DNA of 25,166 bases from Modestobacter sp. (GTDB lineage: Bacteria > Actinomycetota > Actinomycetes > Mycobacteriales > Geodermatophilaceae), in contig JAOPUQ010000098.1 of NCBI GenBank assembly GCA_025963425.1, positions 1-25,166 of the forward strand, read 5' to 3'. A program made the translations under genes and the position numbers. Under the pieces are notes generated by a model. The model ran no database searches and had not been told where the DNA came from. It saw only the letters and a list, made by a program, of their open reading frames with translations. Shown piece after piece: positions 1 through 6,219 of the stretch (position 1 is the stretch's first letter; the number at the start of each line of letters is the position of its first letter).

Positions 1-824
1 AGAACGCCGACGACCTCGTCGCCGGACCGGGCGAGCGCGATCAGCCGGTCGTGGTCACGCAGCGGTCCGGCGACGCGTCCCGCTCGGGCCAGCAACTCGG
101 CGCGATGGTGGCGCGATTGCCTGGGACAGGACTCCGGCGGGTCCGGGCCCGCCCAGGCGATCGGGTTGCCGAACCGGTCCTCGACGGCCACCGGAAGGGC
201 GGTGACCCGGTGCAGCGCCTCGGCGATCCCAGCGCCCCCGGCCCGCGCCGCGGCGACGGCGGTCAGCGCCTCCTGGGTCTTCCGCTGCCATTCGAGTTCA
301 GCAACCGCACCGGCCAGCCTGTCGTTGTCCGCAGTCAACTCCGCGTTCCGCACGCGGAGCTCGTCCGCCGTCGCGCGCTCCGTTCGGTGCAGGGCTGCGC
401 TGCTCAACGCGCCCCTGGTCTGCTCGGCGAGGCGCGCGAGCAGGAACCGCTGTTCGGCCACCGGCTCGGTCTCGGCCGAGACGACGATGTAGCCGGCGTC
501 GCCGGGCGGCGAGCACAGCGGGTAGGCCCAGGCCCAGCCCCGTTCCGGAACGGCGACCGGTCCGGGGTCCCCGGCGAGCGCGGTCAGGGCATCGCTCAGA
601 CCAAGCGCGACCGGCGCGCCTTCCGGGCCGGTGACCGGTCGCCCACCGCGCGCCAGGTAGCAGGCGTCGACCCGGCACGGTCCGAGCGCGGGGACCGAAG
701 CGGCCGCCAGGTGGAGGATCTCGCGCTCGTCGCACGGATCGAACACCACCAGGTGCGGCGTCGGGAGCCCGCGCGGGCTCGACGTCTGGTCCGGCAGGAG
801 GCGCACCTGCTCTGCGTCGTCCAT
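1..824 (-). CDS. PucR/CdaR-like transcriptional regulator, N-terminal part (cut by left edge)
   Basis: The reverse-strand frame is open from an ATG at 824 to the window edge, giving about 274 residues. Residues 1-130 form a GAF-like sensor region (for example HLVVFDPCDEREILHLAAAS). A helical, probably coiled-coil linker of about 50 residues follows (DELRVRNAELTADNDRLAGA). A second sensory segment contains ALPVAVEDRFGNPIAWAGP and later DRLIALARSGDEVVGVL. This second module is typical of actinobacterial regulators that end in a PucR-type helix-turn-helix, which would lie outside the window. No DNA-binding domain is visible here, so the regulator assignment is family inference. Upstream is a 303-bp spacer shared with a divergent pyruvyl transferase gene. 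A GAF protein of another kind is the main alternative. Confidence 0.6.
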   Translation of the reverse strand, partial: MDDAEQVRLLPDQTSSPRGLPTPHLVVFDPCDEREILHLAAASVPALGPCRVDACYLARGGRPVTGPEGAPVALGLSDALTALAGDPGPVAVPERGWAWAYPLCSPPGDAGYIVVSAETEPVAEQRFLLARLAEQTRGALSSAALHRTERATADELRVRNAELTADNDRLAGAVAELEWQRKTQEALTAVAAARAGGAGIAEALHRVTALPVAVEDRFGNPIAWAGPDPPESCPRQSRHHRAELLARAGRVAGPLRDHDRLIALARSGDEVVGV

Positions 825-1127
825 CGGAGCCTCCGGCCCTGCCATGCGGCTCGGCTGGGACGGCGGGAGCTCCTTCGGCAACGCCGCCCCCCGGTTTCAG
901 TTCCCGGGCGTCTGTGAACCTGCCCCGATCCCGGACCGGAGTCCATCGTCAGACCTGCCCATGTGGTGACCGCCACCGGTGGATCGGCACTTCTGCCCAT
1001 CGACTCCGGTGGGGCCGGGCGGTGTCATGGACCTGGCCATCGCCCACGAGCAGGGCGGCAGCCGCCGACCTGCCGGGTGAGCGTGGGGGAGGCGCGATCC
1101 CAGGTAGTCGCACAGGAGGACGCCGCC
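825..1127. other. Divergent spacer between the PucR-like gene and the pyruvyl transferase gene
   Basis: No convincing gene lies here; open frames crossing it are compositional. It must hold the promoters of both flanking genes. It contains a 12-bp dyad at 933-944 (listed separately) and a GGAGGA ribosome binding site at 1115-1120, seven bases before the ATG at 1128. Confidence 0.6.
933..944. promoter_or_regulatory. GGAC-N4-GTCC dyad, weak DosR-like half-site pair
   Basis: GGACCGGAGTCC has perfectly inverted GGAC/GTCC arms around four bases, the same core as the stronger palindromes at 5631-5644 and 12573-12586. It lies about 110 bp upstream of the PucR-like start. With only eight fixed positions, roughly one such match is expected by chance in a GC-rich window of this size, so its role is doubtful. 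Confidence 0.2.
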
Positions 1128-2249
1128 ATGGCACGCATCGGTGTACTGGGGTCGTACGGCGGCTTCAACACCGGGGACGAGGCGATACTGACCGCGATCC
1201 TCGCCGTCCTGCGGAAGCGCCGTCCCTCGAGTGAGGTGGTGGTCTTCTCGCGGGACGCCGGGCACACCCGCCGGCACCACAGCGTGGACCAGGTCATCGA
1301 CGCCCGCCGATGTCGCCGGGTGGAGGTGCTCGAGGCCATCGCGGGCCTCGACCTGCTCGTCCTGGGTGGCGGCGGCCTGCTGTACGACACCGAGGCGCGC
1401 ATCTACCTCCGGGACGTGCAGGCGGCCCATGCCCGCGGCATCCCCACGGTCGCCTGCGCGGTAGGAGCCGGTCCGCTGACGCTGCCGGAGGACCGGGCGG
1501 CGGTCCGGGAGGTCGTCTCGAGGATGGACCGGGTCATCGTCCGGGACGACGGCACGCGGCGGGCTCTGGAGGAGGTCGGCGTGACCTCCCGGATCTCCGT
1601 GACGGCCGATCCAGCACTGCTCCTGGAGCCCGACCCCTTTCCGGTCGAGGAGCTGAGGGGTTGCGGGGTGCCGCGCGGCGAGCGCCTGATCGGCATGTCC
1701 GTCCGCGAGCCCGGGCTGGCCGCTTCCCACGTGGAGGCCGGGGCCTACCACGCTCTCCTGGCCGCAGTCGCCGACTTCATGGTCCACCGGTACGACGCCG
1801 TCGTGCTCTTCGTCCCGATGGAGTCCCAGGACGTCCGACACAGCCACACCGTCATCGCCCAGATGAACGCGGCGGAGCGCGCCCGCATCCTGCACGGCGA
1901 CCACCCGCCGCGGTCCCTCCTCGGGCTCATGCAGCACCTGGACTTCGCCGTGGGCATGCGCCTGCACTTCCTCCTCTTCGCCGCCGTCGCGGGTGTGCCG
2001 AACCTCCCGCTGCCCTACGCGGGGAAGGTCTCCGACTTCGCGGCCCGAACCGGGGTTCCCGTCATCGAGGGGCTCGCGCGGGAGTCGATCGGTCCTCTCC
2101 TCGCGACGCTGGACCGCGTCTGGGATCAGCGGGAGCGAGGTGCCCGGCGACTCCGGGCGCACGTCGCATCGCTCCGGTCCTGCGCGGCCGAGACGTTCGA
2201 CGGTGTGCTGCAGCTGCTGCCCGATGTGGACCGCTCGCTCGTCGGCTGA
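1128..2249 (+). CDS. Polysaccharide pyruvyl transferase family protein (CsaB-like)
   Basis: A 373-residue protein of the family that transfers pyruvyl groups from phosphoenolpyruvate to sugars of cell-wall or extracellular polysaccharides. The N terminus MARIGVLGSYGGFNTGDEA carries the NTGDEA signature (residues 14-19). A glycine loop GGGGLLYD starts at residue 80 and the late motif MRLHFLLFA at residue 277; all are characteristic of the CsaB-like branch. Length is normal. The ATG at 1128 is chosen because GGAGGA lies seven bases upstream and the recognisable domain begins there; the frame is open further upstream without homology. It converges with a glycosyltransferase, suggesting a small surface-glycan locus. 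The acceptor sugar cannot be read from the sequence. Confidence 0.85.
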   Translation: MARIGVLGSYGGFNTGDEAILTAILAVLRKRRPSSEVVVFSRDAGHTRRHHSVDQVIDARRCRRVEVLEAIAGLDLLVLGGGGLLYDTEARIYLRDVQAAHARGIPTVACAVGAGPLTLPEDRAAVREVVSRMDRVIVRDDGTRRALEEVGVTSRISVTADPALLLEPDPFPVEELRGCGVPRGERLIGMSVREPGLAASHVEAGAYHALLAAVADFMVHRYDAVVLFVPMESQDVRHSHTVIAQMNAAERARILHGDHPPRSLLGLMQHLDFAVGMRLHFLLFAAVAGVPNLPLPYAGKVSDFAARTGVPVIEGLARESIGPLLATLDRVWDQRERGARRLRAHVASLRSCAAETFDGVLQLLPDVDRSLVG

Positions 2250-3475
2250 TCGGCCTCCAGGGACGACTGCCGGCCCGCACGCTGTCCCGGGTGCACGGCT
2301 GCGGGCGTCACCTGGTGGTGTGCTGCCCCCGCCCCCGCCCCCGGTCCGGCGCGCGCCGGCGCCGTGGTGGTGGACGACGTGCCACACGCTCTCGGGGCAC
2401 TCGGGATGACCGTCTGACCGCGGACCTGAGCCGCGCCGGCCGTCCGGGGGCGGAACCTCCGGGCCAGCAGGTCCGTGTAGACCCGGACGTGCGCGCTGAC
2501 CATCCGCTCTGTGTCGAATCGTCGGACGGCGGCCGCACGGCACTCACGGCGGTCCAGTCCCGCGGCGTCCAGCAGCGCCGAGGCGAGGCGCGCCCGCCCG
2601 GTGCGCAGATGCCCGGTCACCCCGTCGTCGACGATCTCAGGCGCGGAGCCGGCCGGGGTGGCCACGACCGGAGTGCCCGTCGCCAGCGCCTCGATCATCA
2701 CGAGACCGAACGGCTCGGGCCATTGGAGCGGGTTGAGCAGTGCGAAGGACGCACCGACCAGGTCCAACTTCTCCGCGGGTCCCAGCTCGCCGACGTACTC
2801 CACGTCCGAGCACAGCAGCGGCTTGACCGCGGCTTCGAAGTAGTCGCGCTCCGCGGGCTCACGCAACTTCGCGGCCATCCGGAGCGGAACTCCGGCGGCC
2901 CGGGCGATCAGCGCGGCCTGCCGAGGACCCTTTTCCGGACACATCCGCCCCAGGAAGCTGGCATACCCACCTTTCCCGTGGCCCTCGGGGACGGTTGCCA
3001 CGTCGATGCCGTGGTGGATGACGCCGGCGAGGGGGACGCCGGCGGCGGTCGACGCCTGGTGGTGGGAGATGGCGATGACCGACACGTCGCGGAGCGCTCG
3101 GTAGAGCGGCGTCAGTGCCGCGTCGAAGGGTCCGTGATTGGTGGTCACGACCGGCGTCGGCCGGGCGGGGCGACGGTAGTGGGGGCCGACCGTCGTGTGG
3201 TCGTGGACCACGTCGACATCCGTCATGGCGTCATAGCCGGTGATGACGTGCCGTAGTTCGGTCGCCGCGTCGCCGCAGACCGGCGCGTGGTCGGCGGCTT
3301 CGGCGGTGCCGCCCACACGGGGCACCGGGCAGGAGCTGTTGGCAGCAGCGGCGAGCAGCACGTCGTGACCGGCCCGGACCAGGCCCCGGGCAAGCCGGTC
3401 GATGACCGACTCCGTGCCGCCGTAGCCAGGCGGTGGCACGGGAACCCACGGGGGAGCGATGAGACCGATGCGCAT
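2126..3475 (-). CDS. Glycosyltransferase family 4 protein with long run-on tail
   Basis: The ATG at 3475 begins MRIGLIAPPWVPVPPPGYGG, the standard N terminus of GT4/GT-B retaining glycosyltransferases, with the glycine-rich nucleotide-sugar loop. A HHGIDVATVPEG stretch near residue 155, FLGRMCPEKG near 175 and the donor-site EPFGLVMIEALATGTPVVAT (254-273, with the E-x7-E pattern) are intact. Homology-like sequence ends near residue 340 (about base 2455). The remaining roughly 110 residues are low-complexity, rich in Ser, Arg and Ala, and the last 124 bp overlap the pyruvyl transferase gene in antisense. The natural stop may have been lost by a frameshift or deletion. The enzyme likely adds a hexose to a lipid- or protein-linked glycan; the exact substrate is unknown. 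AGGA about eight bases upstream serves as a modest ribosome site. Confidence 0.85.
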   Translation of the reverse strand: MRIGLIAPPWVPVPPPGYGGTESVIDRLARGLVRAGHDVLLAAAANSSCPVPRVGGTAEAADHAPVCGDAATELRHVITGYDAMTDVDVVHDHTTVGPHYRRPARPTPVVTTNHGPFDAALTPLYRALRDVSVIAISHHQASTAAGVPLAGVIHHGIDVATVPEGHGKGGYASFLGRMCPEKGPRQAALIARAAGVPLRMAAKLREPAERDYFEAAVKPLLCSDVEYVGELGPAEKLDLVGASFALLNPLQWPEPFGLVMIEALATGTPVVATPAGSAPEIVDDGVTGHLRTGRARLASALLDAAGLDRRECRAAAVRRFDTERMVSAHVRVYTDLLARRFRPRTAGAAQVRGQTVIPSAPRACGTSSTTTAPARAGPGAGAGAAHHQVTPAAVHPGQRAGRQSSLEADQPTSERSTSGSSCSTPSNVSAAQDRSDATCARSRRAPRSR

Positions 3476-3678
3476 GGGCACGTCCTGGGGGAGAGGCGAG
3501 CGTGCTCGCGGCGGGTGCAGACGCACCCATGAGAGTCGTACCGGCGGGTGCAGAGCCATCGGCAGAGCGACCCATCCTGACCCTCCGGTCGTCCTGCCCG
3601 TGGCCGGCAGGCCACCGGGACCGAGCGTCCGGATGCCTGGCGTTGCTCTGCCGTCGCGCTCCTCACCGCTGTCCTAGG

Positions 3679-4000
3679 TGTCGTGCCCAGGGACGTTGTT
3701 GACGGTCGGCGTGGCGGCTTGATCACGGAGGAGACCTCCGGAAGGAGTGGCGGTGCCTGACGTCGCCGTTCCGAACCGGAGGTCTCAGTGGGTTTCGCTC
3801 ATGCCCGCACGACGATCTGTGCCCGCAGGTTGCTCGTCGATCGTGTCCTGGCCGGGCACCGGCCGGGCGAGGTCGCCCAGCAGTTGGGCGTCCGCCGGCA
3901 GACGGTCTACAAGTGGGTCCGCCGGTATCGCGCCCAGGGGCCGGCCGGGTTGGCCGACCGCTCGGCGCGGCCGCATCGGCTGGCCCGGCTGACCTCGGCG
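3679..4000 (+). mobile_element. IS481-type insertion sequence remnant (left end only)
   Basis: The stretch holds the upstream region and first ~70 codons of an IS481-family transposase; the catalytic DDE part and right end are missing. The left boundary is a guess from the TGTCGTGCCC sequence at 3679, which resembles element termini, and from the change in character of the DNA. The right boundary is where transposase similarity gives way to EAL-domain similarity (about 3990-4010). No target-site duplication can be shown because the right end is gone. Confidence 0.55.
3731..3786. repeat. 11-bp perfect inverted repeat ahead of the transposase remnant
   Basis: GAGACCTCCGG (3731-3741) is repeated inverted as CCGGAGGTCTC (3776-3786) with a 34-base spacer. 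The right arm includes the GGAGG ribosome binding site of the transposase start (GTG at 3788). Folding of the transcript would therefore hide that site, an arrangement that could limit transposase translation. The role is inferred from position. Confidence 0.6.
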
Positions 4001-4249
4001 GAGGACACCGCGGCGATGCTGCTGAAGGACGAGCAGGTCATGACCGATCTGGAGGCCCTGCGGAAGCTCGGCGTGCGGATCGGTATCGACGACTTCGGCA
4101 CATCGTCGAGGGCGTGGAGACACCGGCCCGAGCAGACATTGTCGACGGCGCGTTCGCCTAGCCGCCCGGGGCGGGGTCGACCCGTACCGACCGGACGACC
4201 TCCGCACGGCTCCGGTATTCGACCGGGGGGATCGCCCGGATGCTCCTGA
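3788..4249 (+). pseudogene. Chimeric reading frame: IS481 transposase HTH fused to EAL-domain fragment
   Basis: Starting at GTG 3788 (GGAGG five bases upstream), residues 1 to about 67 match the helix-turn-helix N terminus of IS481 transposases: RRLLVDRVLAGHRPGEVAQQ followed by LGVRRQTVYKWVRRYRAQG and GLADRSARPH. From about residue 70 the frame becomes part of an EAL phosphodiesterase domain (AAMLLKDEQVMTDLEALRKL, then GVRIGIDDFGT). After that it runs out of frame into a Pro/Arg/Gly-rich tail. The transposase has no catalytic domain and the EAL part lacks most of its residues, so neither activity is expected. The fused frame could still make a 153-residue DNA-binding peptide, but I treat it as a relic. 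Confidence 0.75.
4001..4161 (+). pseudogene. EAL-domain remnant with internal frame-shifting deletion
   Basis: The first part, in the frame of the upstream transposase fragment, reads LLKDEQVMTDLEALRKLGVR and IGIDDFGT, which corresponds to the segment around the metal-binding Asp pair of EAL domains. Immediately after, in the next frame, comes IVEGVETPARADIVDGAFA and a TAG stop at 4159-4161, which corresponds to the EGVET segment. In the intact EAL proteins of this window about 50 residues separate these motifs, so roughly 150 bp plus a non-multiple of three are missing. The EAL signature, Asn, Lys and Gln positions are absent. Confidence 0.75.
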
Positions 4250-4367
4250 GCACCCCATCGGGTGCGCCCGCCCTCTCGGCGGTCGTCACGAGGGTGTCCT
4301 TGTCCGCCGGGTAGTCGACATCAGCGAGGTAGCTCAGTACCTGGTCCGGGGTGATCGCATCGGTCAC
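4158..4367 (-). CDS. DUF2795 small protein
   Basis: A 69-residue protein starting at GTG 4367 with AAGGA upstream. The pattern TPDQVLSYLADVDYPADKDT followed by GAPDGVLRSIRAIP and EYRSRAEVVRSV matches the DUF2795 fold: a short helical domain with a central VDYPA motif, common in actinobacteria and of unknown function. It has no signal peptide or membrane segment and is acidic at the N terminus. Its 3' end overlaps, on the opposite strand, the meaningless tail of the transposase/EAL relic. It lies 137 bp downstream of the methyltransferase on the same strand. Confidence 0.8.
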   Translation of the reverse strand: MTDAITPDQVLSYLADVDYPADKDTLVTTAERAGAPDGVLRSIRAIPPVEYRSRAEVVRSVRVDPAPGG

Positions 4368-4504
4368 GGGGTTGTCCTTCCGTCGCTGCGATCGGTCCGT
4401 GCATGGACGTGCGCGCCACTACCCCGTTCGATGCCCGGTACGCCGGACACGCCGGCACCGCTCCGGCCGACTGAACCGATCGGGACGGCGTGGCGGGTCG
4501 TGGG

Positions 4505-5560
4505 TCAGGGTCGGGCCTCGAGCACCAGGTTGAAGGGGGTCTCGGTGGCCCGGCGGACGCGGCTGAACCCGGCCTCGTGGAGCAGGTCGCTGAGCCGTGC
4601 CTCGCCGGCCTGGGCACCGAGTGCCGTCCGCGGCTCCTCGGTCATCGAGTGCGCTACGCAGATCACCGTCGACGCCCCGTAGTACAGCCGGCCGACCGGG
4701 TTCAGGTTGTCCTCGAGACGGTCGTTGGCGTACGGCTCGACCAGCATGAAGGTGCCGTCGTCGGCAAGGGTCTCGCGGACGTGCCGGGCCGCCGCCAGGG
4801 GGTCGGGCAGGTCGTGCAGGGCGTCGAAGATCGCCACCAGGTCGTAGCCCTCGCCGGGGAAGCCGGCGGCGTCCGCCACCTCGAACGAGACGCGGTCGAC
4901 GAGCCCGGCGTCGACGGCGCGTTTGCGGGCCTGTTCGACCGAGGGTGCGTGGTAGTCGAAGCCGACGACCTGAGCGGCGGGGTAGGCGGCGGCCAGCAGC
5001 AGCGTCGAGGAGCCGTGGCCGCAGCCGACGTCGGCGACCCGGGCTCCCGCGCGCAGCTTGGCCTCCACGCCGTCCAGTGCCGGGATCCACGAGGGGACGA
5101 GGTTGGCGACGTAGCCCGGCCGGAAGAACCGCTCGGTCCCCTCGAACAGCCCGGGGTCCTGCGCGTGCCAGGGAAAGCCCCCGTCGGTGCGGATGGCGTC
5201 GGCGATCCGGTCGATGCTGGTGCCGGCGGCGACCGGGATGAGGAAGGCCGCGGCGGCCTGCATGCCATTCGGGTCGGCGAGCAGGAACGACTGCTCCTCG
5301 GTGAGGGAGAACCGCTCGCTCCCCGGGTCGTAGGTGACGTAGCCGCCCGCTGCCTGCAGGGCCAGCCACTCGCGCACGTACCGCTCACCGACGCCCGCCA
5401 CCCGGGCGACGTCCGCGGGTGCGGCCGGCATCACGGACAGGAGGGCCCGGTAGAGCCCGAGCCGGTCGCCGAGGACCGCGCCCAGGGCCTGGAAGCTCGC
5501 CCCCACGTCGACGACGAACCGTCCGAGCAGGTCGTTGAGCCTGGCCTCGTCCACGGTCAC
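4505..5560 (-). CDS. Class I SAM-dependent methyltransferase with winged-helix N terminus (Rv2258c-like)
   Basis: A 351-residue protein. Residues 1-95 resemble a winged-helix dimerisation domain (GDRLGLYRALLSV, AGVGERYVREWLALQAAGGY). The Rossmann methyltransferase domain follows, with SAM motif I VADVGCGHGSST at 176-187, the acidic motif II GFDYHAPS at 200-207 and IFDALHDLPDP at 244-254. It resembles the family of Mycobacterium Rv2258c; the substrate is unknown. The GTG at 5560 is chosen because AGGAGGAG lies six bases upstream and the domain begins there, although the frame stays open to 5863. A GGGAC-N4-GTCCC palindrome is centred 77 bp upstream (5631-5644), suggesting DosR-type control. 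Confidence 0.85.
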   Translation of the reverse strand: MTVDEARLNDLLGRFVVDVGASFQALGAVLGDRLGLYRALLSVMPAAPADVARVAGVGERYVREWLALQAAGGYVTYDPGSERFSLTEEQSFLLADPNGMQAAAAFLIPVAAGTSIDRIADAIRTDGGFPWHAQDPGLFEGTERFFRPGYVANLVPSWIPALDGVEAKLRAGARVADVGCGHGSSTLLLAAAYPAAQVVGFDYHAPSVEQARKRAVDAGLVDRVSFEVADAAGFPGEGYDLVAIFDALHDLPDPLAAARHVRETLADDGTFMLVEPYANDRLEDNLNPVGRLYYGASTVICVAHSMTEEPRTALGAQAGEARLSDLLHEAGFSRVRRATETPFNLVLEARP

Positions 5561-5864
5561 GGCGGACTCCTCCTGACGACGAATCGTCCCCGTGGCGGCC
5601 CACTGTCCCGCCGGGCATCGGACGCGACCAGGGACGCAGGTCCCGTGTCGGCTGTGCCCGAACCGGTGGCGACCGGGGGTGTCGGAGAGGGTCCGTCGAG
5701 CGCCACGGCTGCTCGTGACCGAGCGGCCAACCCACGACGCGCGTTGCGTCACCGCACGCGCAGGACGACAGCGACGGACGGTGGGGGAGCAGCAGGCGGT
5801 TGTGCGGTGTCCCCTGGAGCGCGACCCTGGGCGCCGCACGGGGTCTGGCGCAGCGGAGGGCACC
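5561..5864. other. Upstream region of the methyltransferase and of a decayed gene
   Basis: No convincing gene lies here. It holds the methyltransferase ribosome site and the palindrome at 5631-5644 (listed separately). At its right end is a GGAGG at 5855-5859, which once served the decayed reading frame that follows. Confidence 0.5.
5631..5644. promoter_or_regulatory. DosR/DevR-like palindrome GGGAC-N4-GTCCC
   Basis: GGGACGCAGGTCCC has perfectly inverted five-base arms around GCAG. This is the core of the mycobacterial DosR box (GGGACTWWAGTCCC) with a different centre. It is centred 77 bp upstream of the methyltransferase start, in non-coding DNA. At about 72% GC (my assumption) roughly 0.1-0.2 such matches would be expected in a window of this size. 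The regulator itself is not in view. Confidence 0.5.
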
Positions 5865-6095
5865 GGGGCGTATCTGCTGACGCATGTCTGGCCGGGCGGG
5901 ACCGAAAAGCAGTACCAGGCGACGCGGACGGCGGTGCATCCGCCCGACGGGCTCCCGGACGGGCAGACGTATCACGTCGCCGGCCCCACGGAAGGTGGCT
6001 TCCTGATCACCGCCGTGGGGGACCCGAAGGAGAGTTGCGAACGCTTCGTGCAGAACATGCTGACGGTCACGGGGCCCGAGGACGATCTCATCGGC
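5865..6095 (+). pseudogene. Decayed small protein gene (about 80-100-residue dabb-like family), start codon lost
   Basis: The frame reads AYLLTHVWPGGTEKQYQATR, then HPPDGLPDGQTYHVAGPTEG and GFLITAVGDPKESCERFVQN. I recognise this as a small actinobacterial family, probably of the dimeric alpha-beta barrel type. Where the start is expected, five bases after GGAGG (5855-5859), the codon at 5865-5867 is GGG, one base from GTG. No stop ends the frame; it continues through the 21-bp duplication and into the monooxygenase gene in a different frame. A GTG at 5802 could start translation, but with a senseless leader. Loss of both start and stop makes a pseudogene the best call. The family assignment is from memory. 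Confidence 0.55.
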
Positions 6096-6124
6096 GCAGC
6101 GCGCCCCGTCCGGCCCGGATTGCT

Positions 6125-6166
6125 CTTGTGCGCCGGCCCCCGGGGCTTGTGCGCCGGCCCCCGGGG
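6125..6166. repeat. 21-bp perfect tandem duplication
   Basis: The 21-base unit starting CTTGTGCGCCGGC occupies 6125-6145 and is repeated exactly at 6146-6166. It lies between the decayed small gene and the monooxygenase start. The length is a multiple of three. Identity of the copies suggests a recent slippage event. Confidence 0.95.
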
Positions 6167-6219
6167 CGCCCACCGTGGAGACCGCGACGTCGGGTCCGTT
6201 CGTTGTCCGGGAGGTCGGT

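Noticed and set aside
51..917. Forward-strand open frame at the left end
   Set aside because: The reverse-strand frame encodes a coherent GAF/PucR-type protein. The forward frame is Arg/Gly/Pro-rich without motifs.
897..2543. A 548-codon reverse-strand open frame across the pyruvyl transferase gene
   Set aside because: It is antisense to a gene with clear motifs, has no recognisable domain, and its composition is typical of shadow frames in high-GC DNA.
3616..3635. GGGACCGAGCGTCC upstream of the glycosyltransferase as a DosR-like box
   Set aside because: The arms are five bases apart rather than four, and the right arm is incomplete.
4401..4416. GTCCGTGCATGGAC dyad upstream of the DUF2795 gene
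   Set aside because: The arms are in the opposite order (GTCC then GGAC) and four bases long; this is common in GC-rich DNA and not the same motif.
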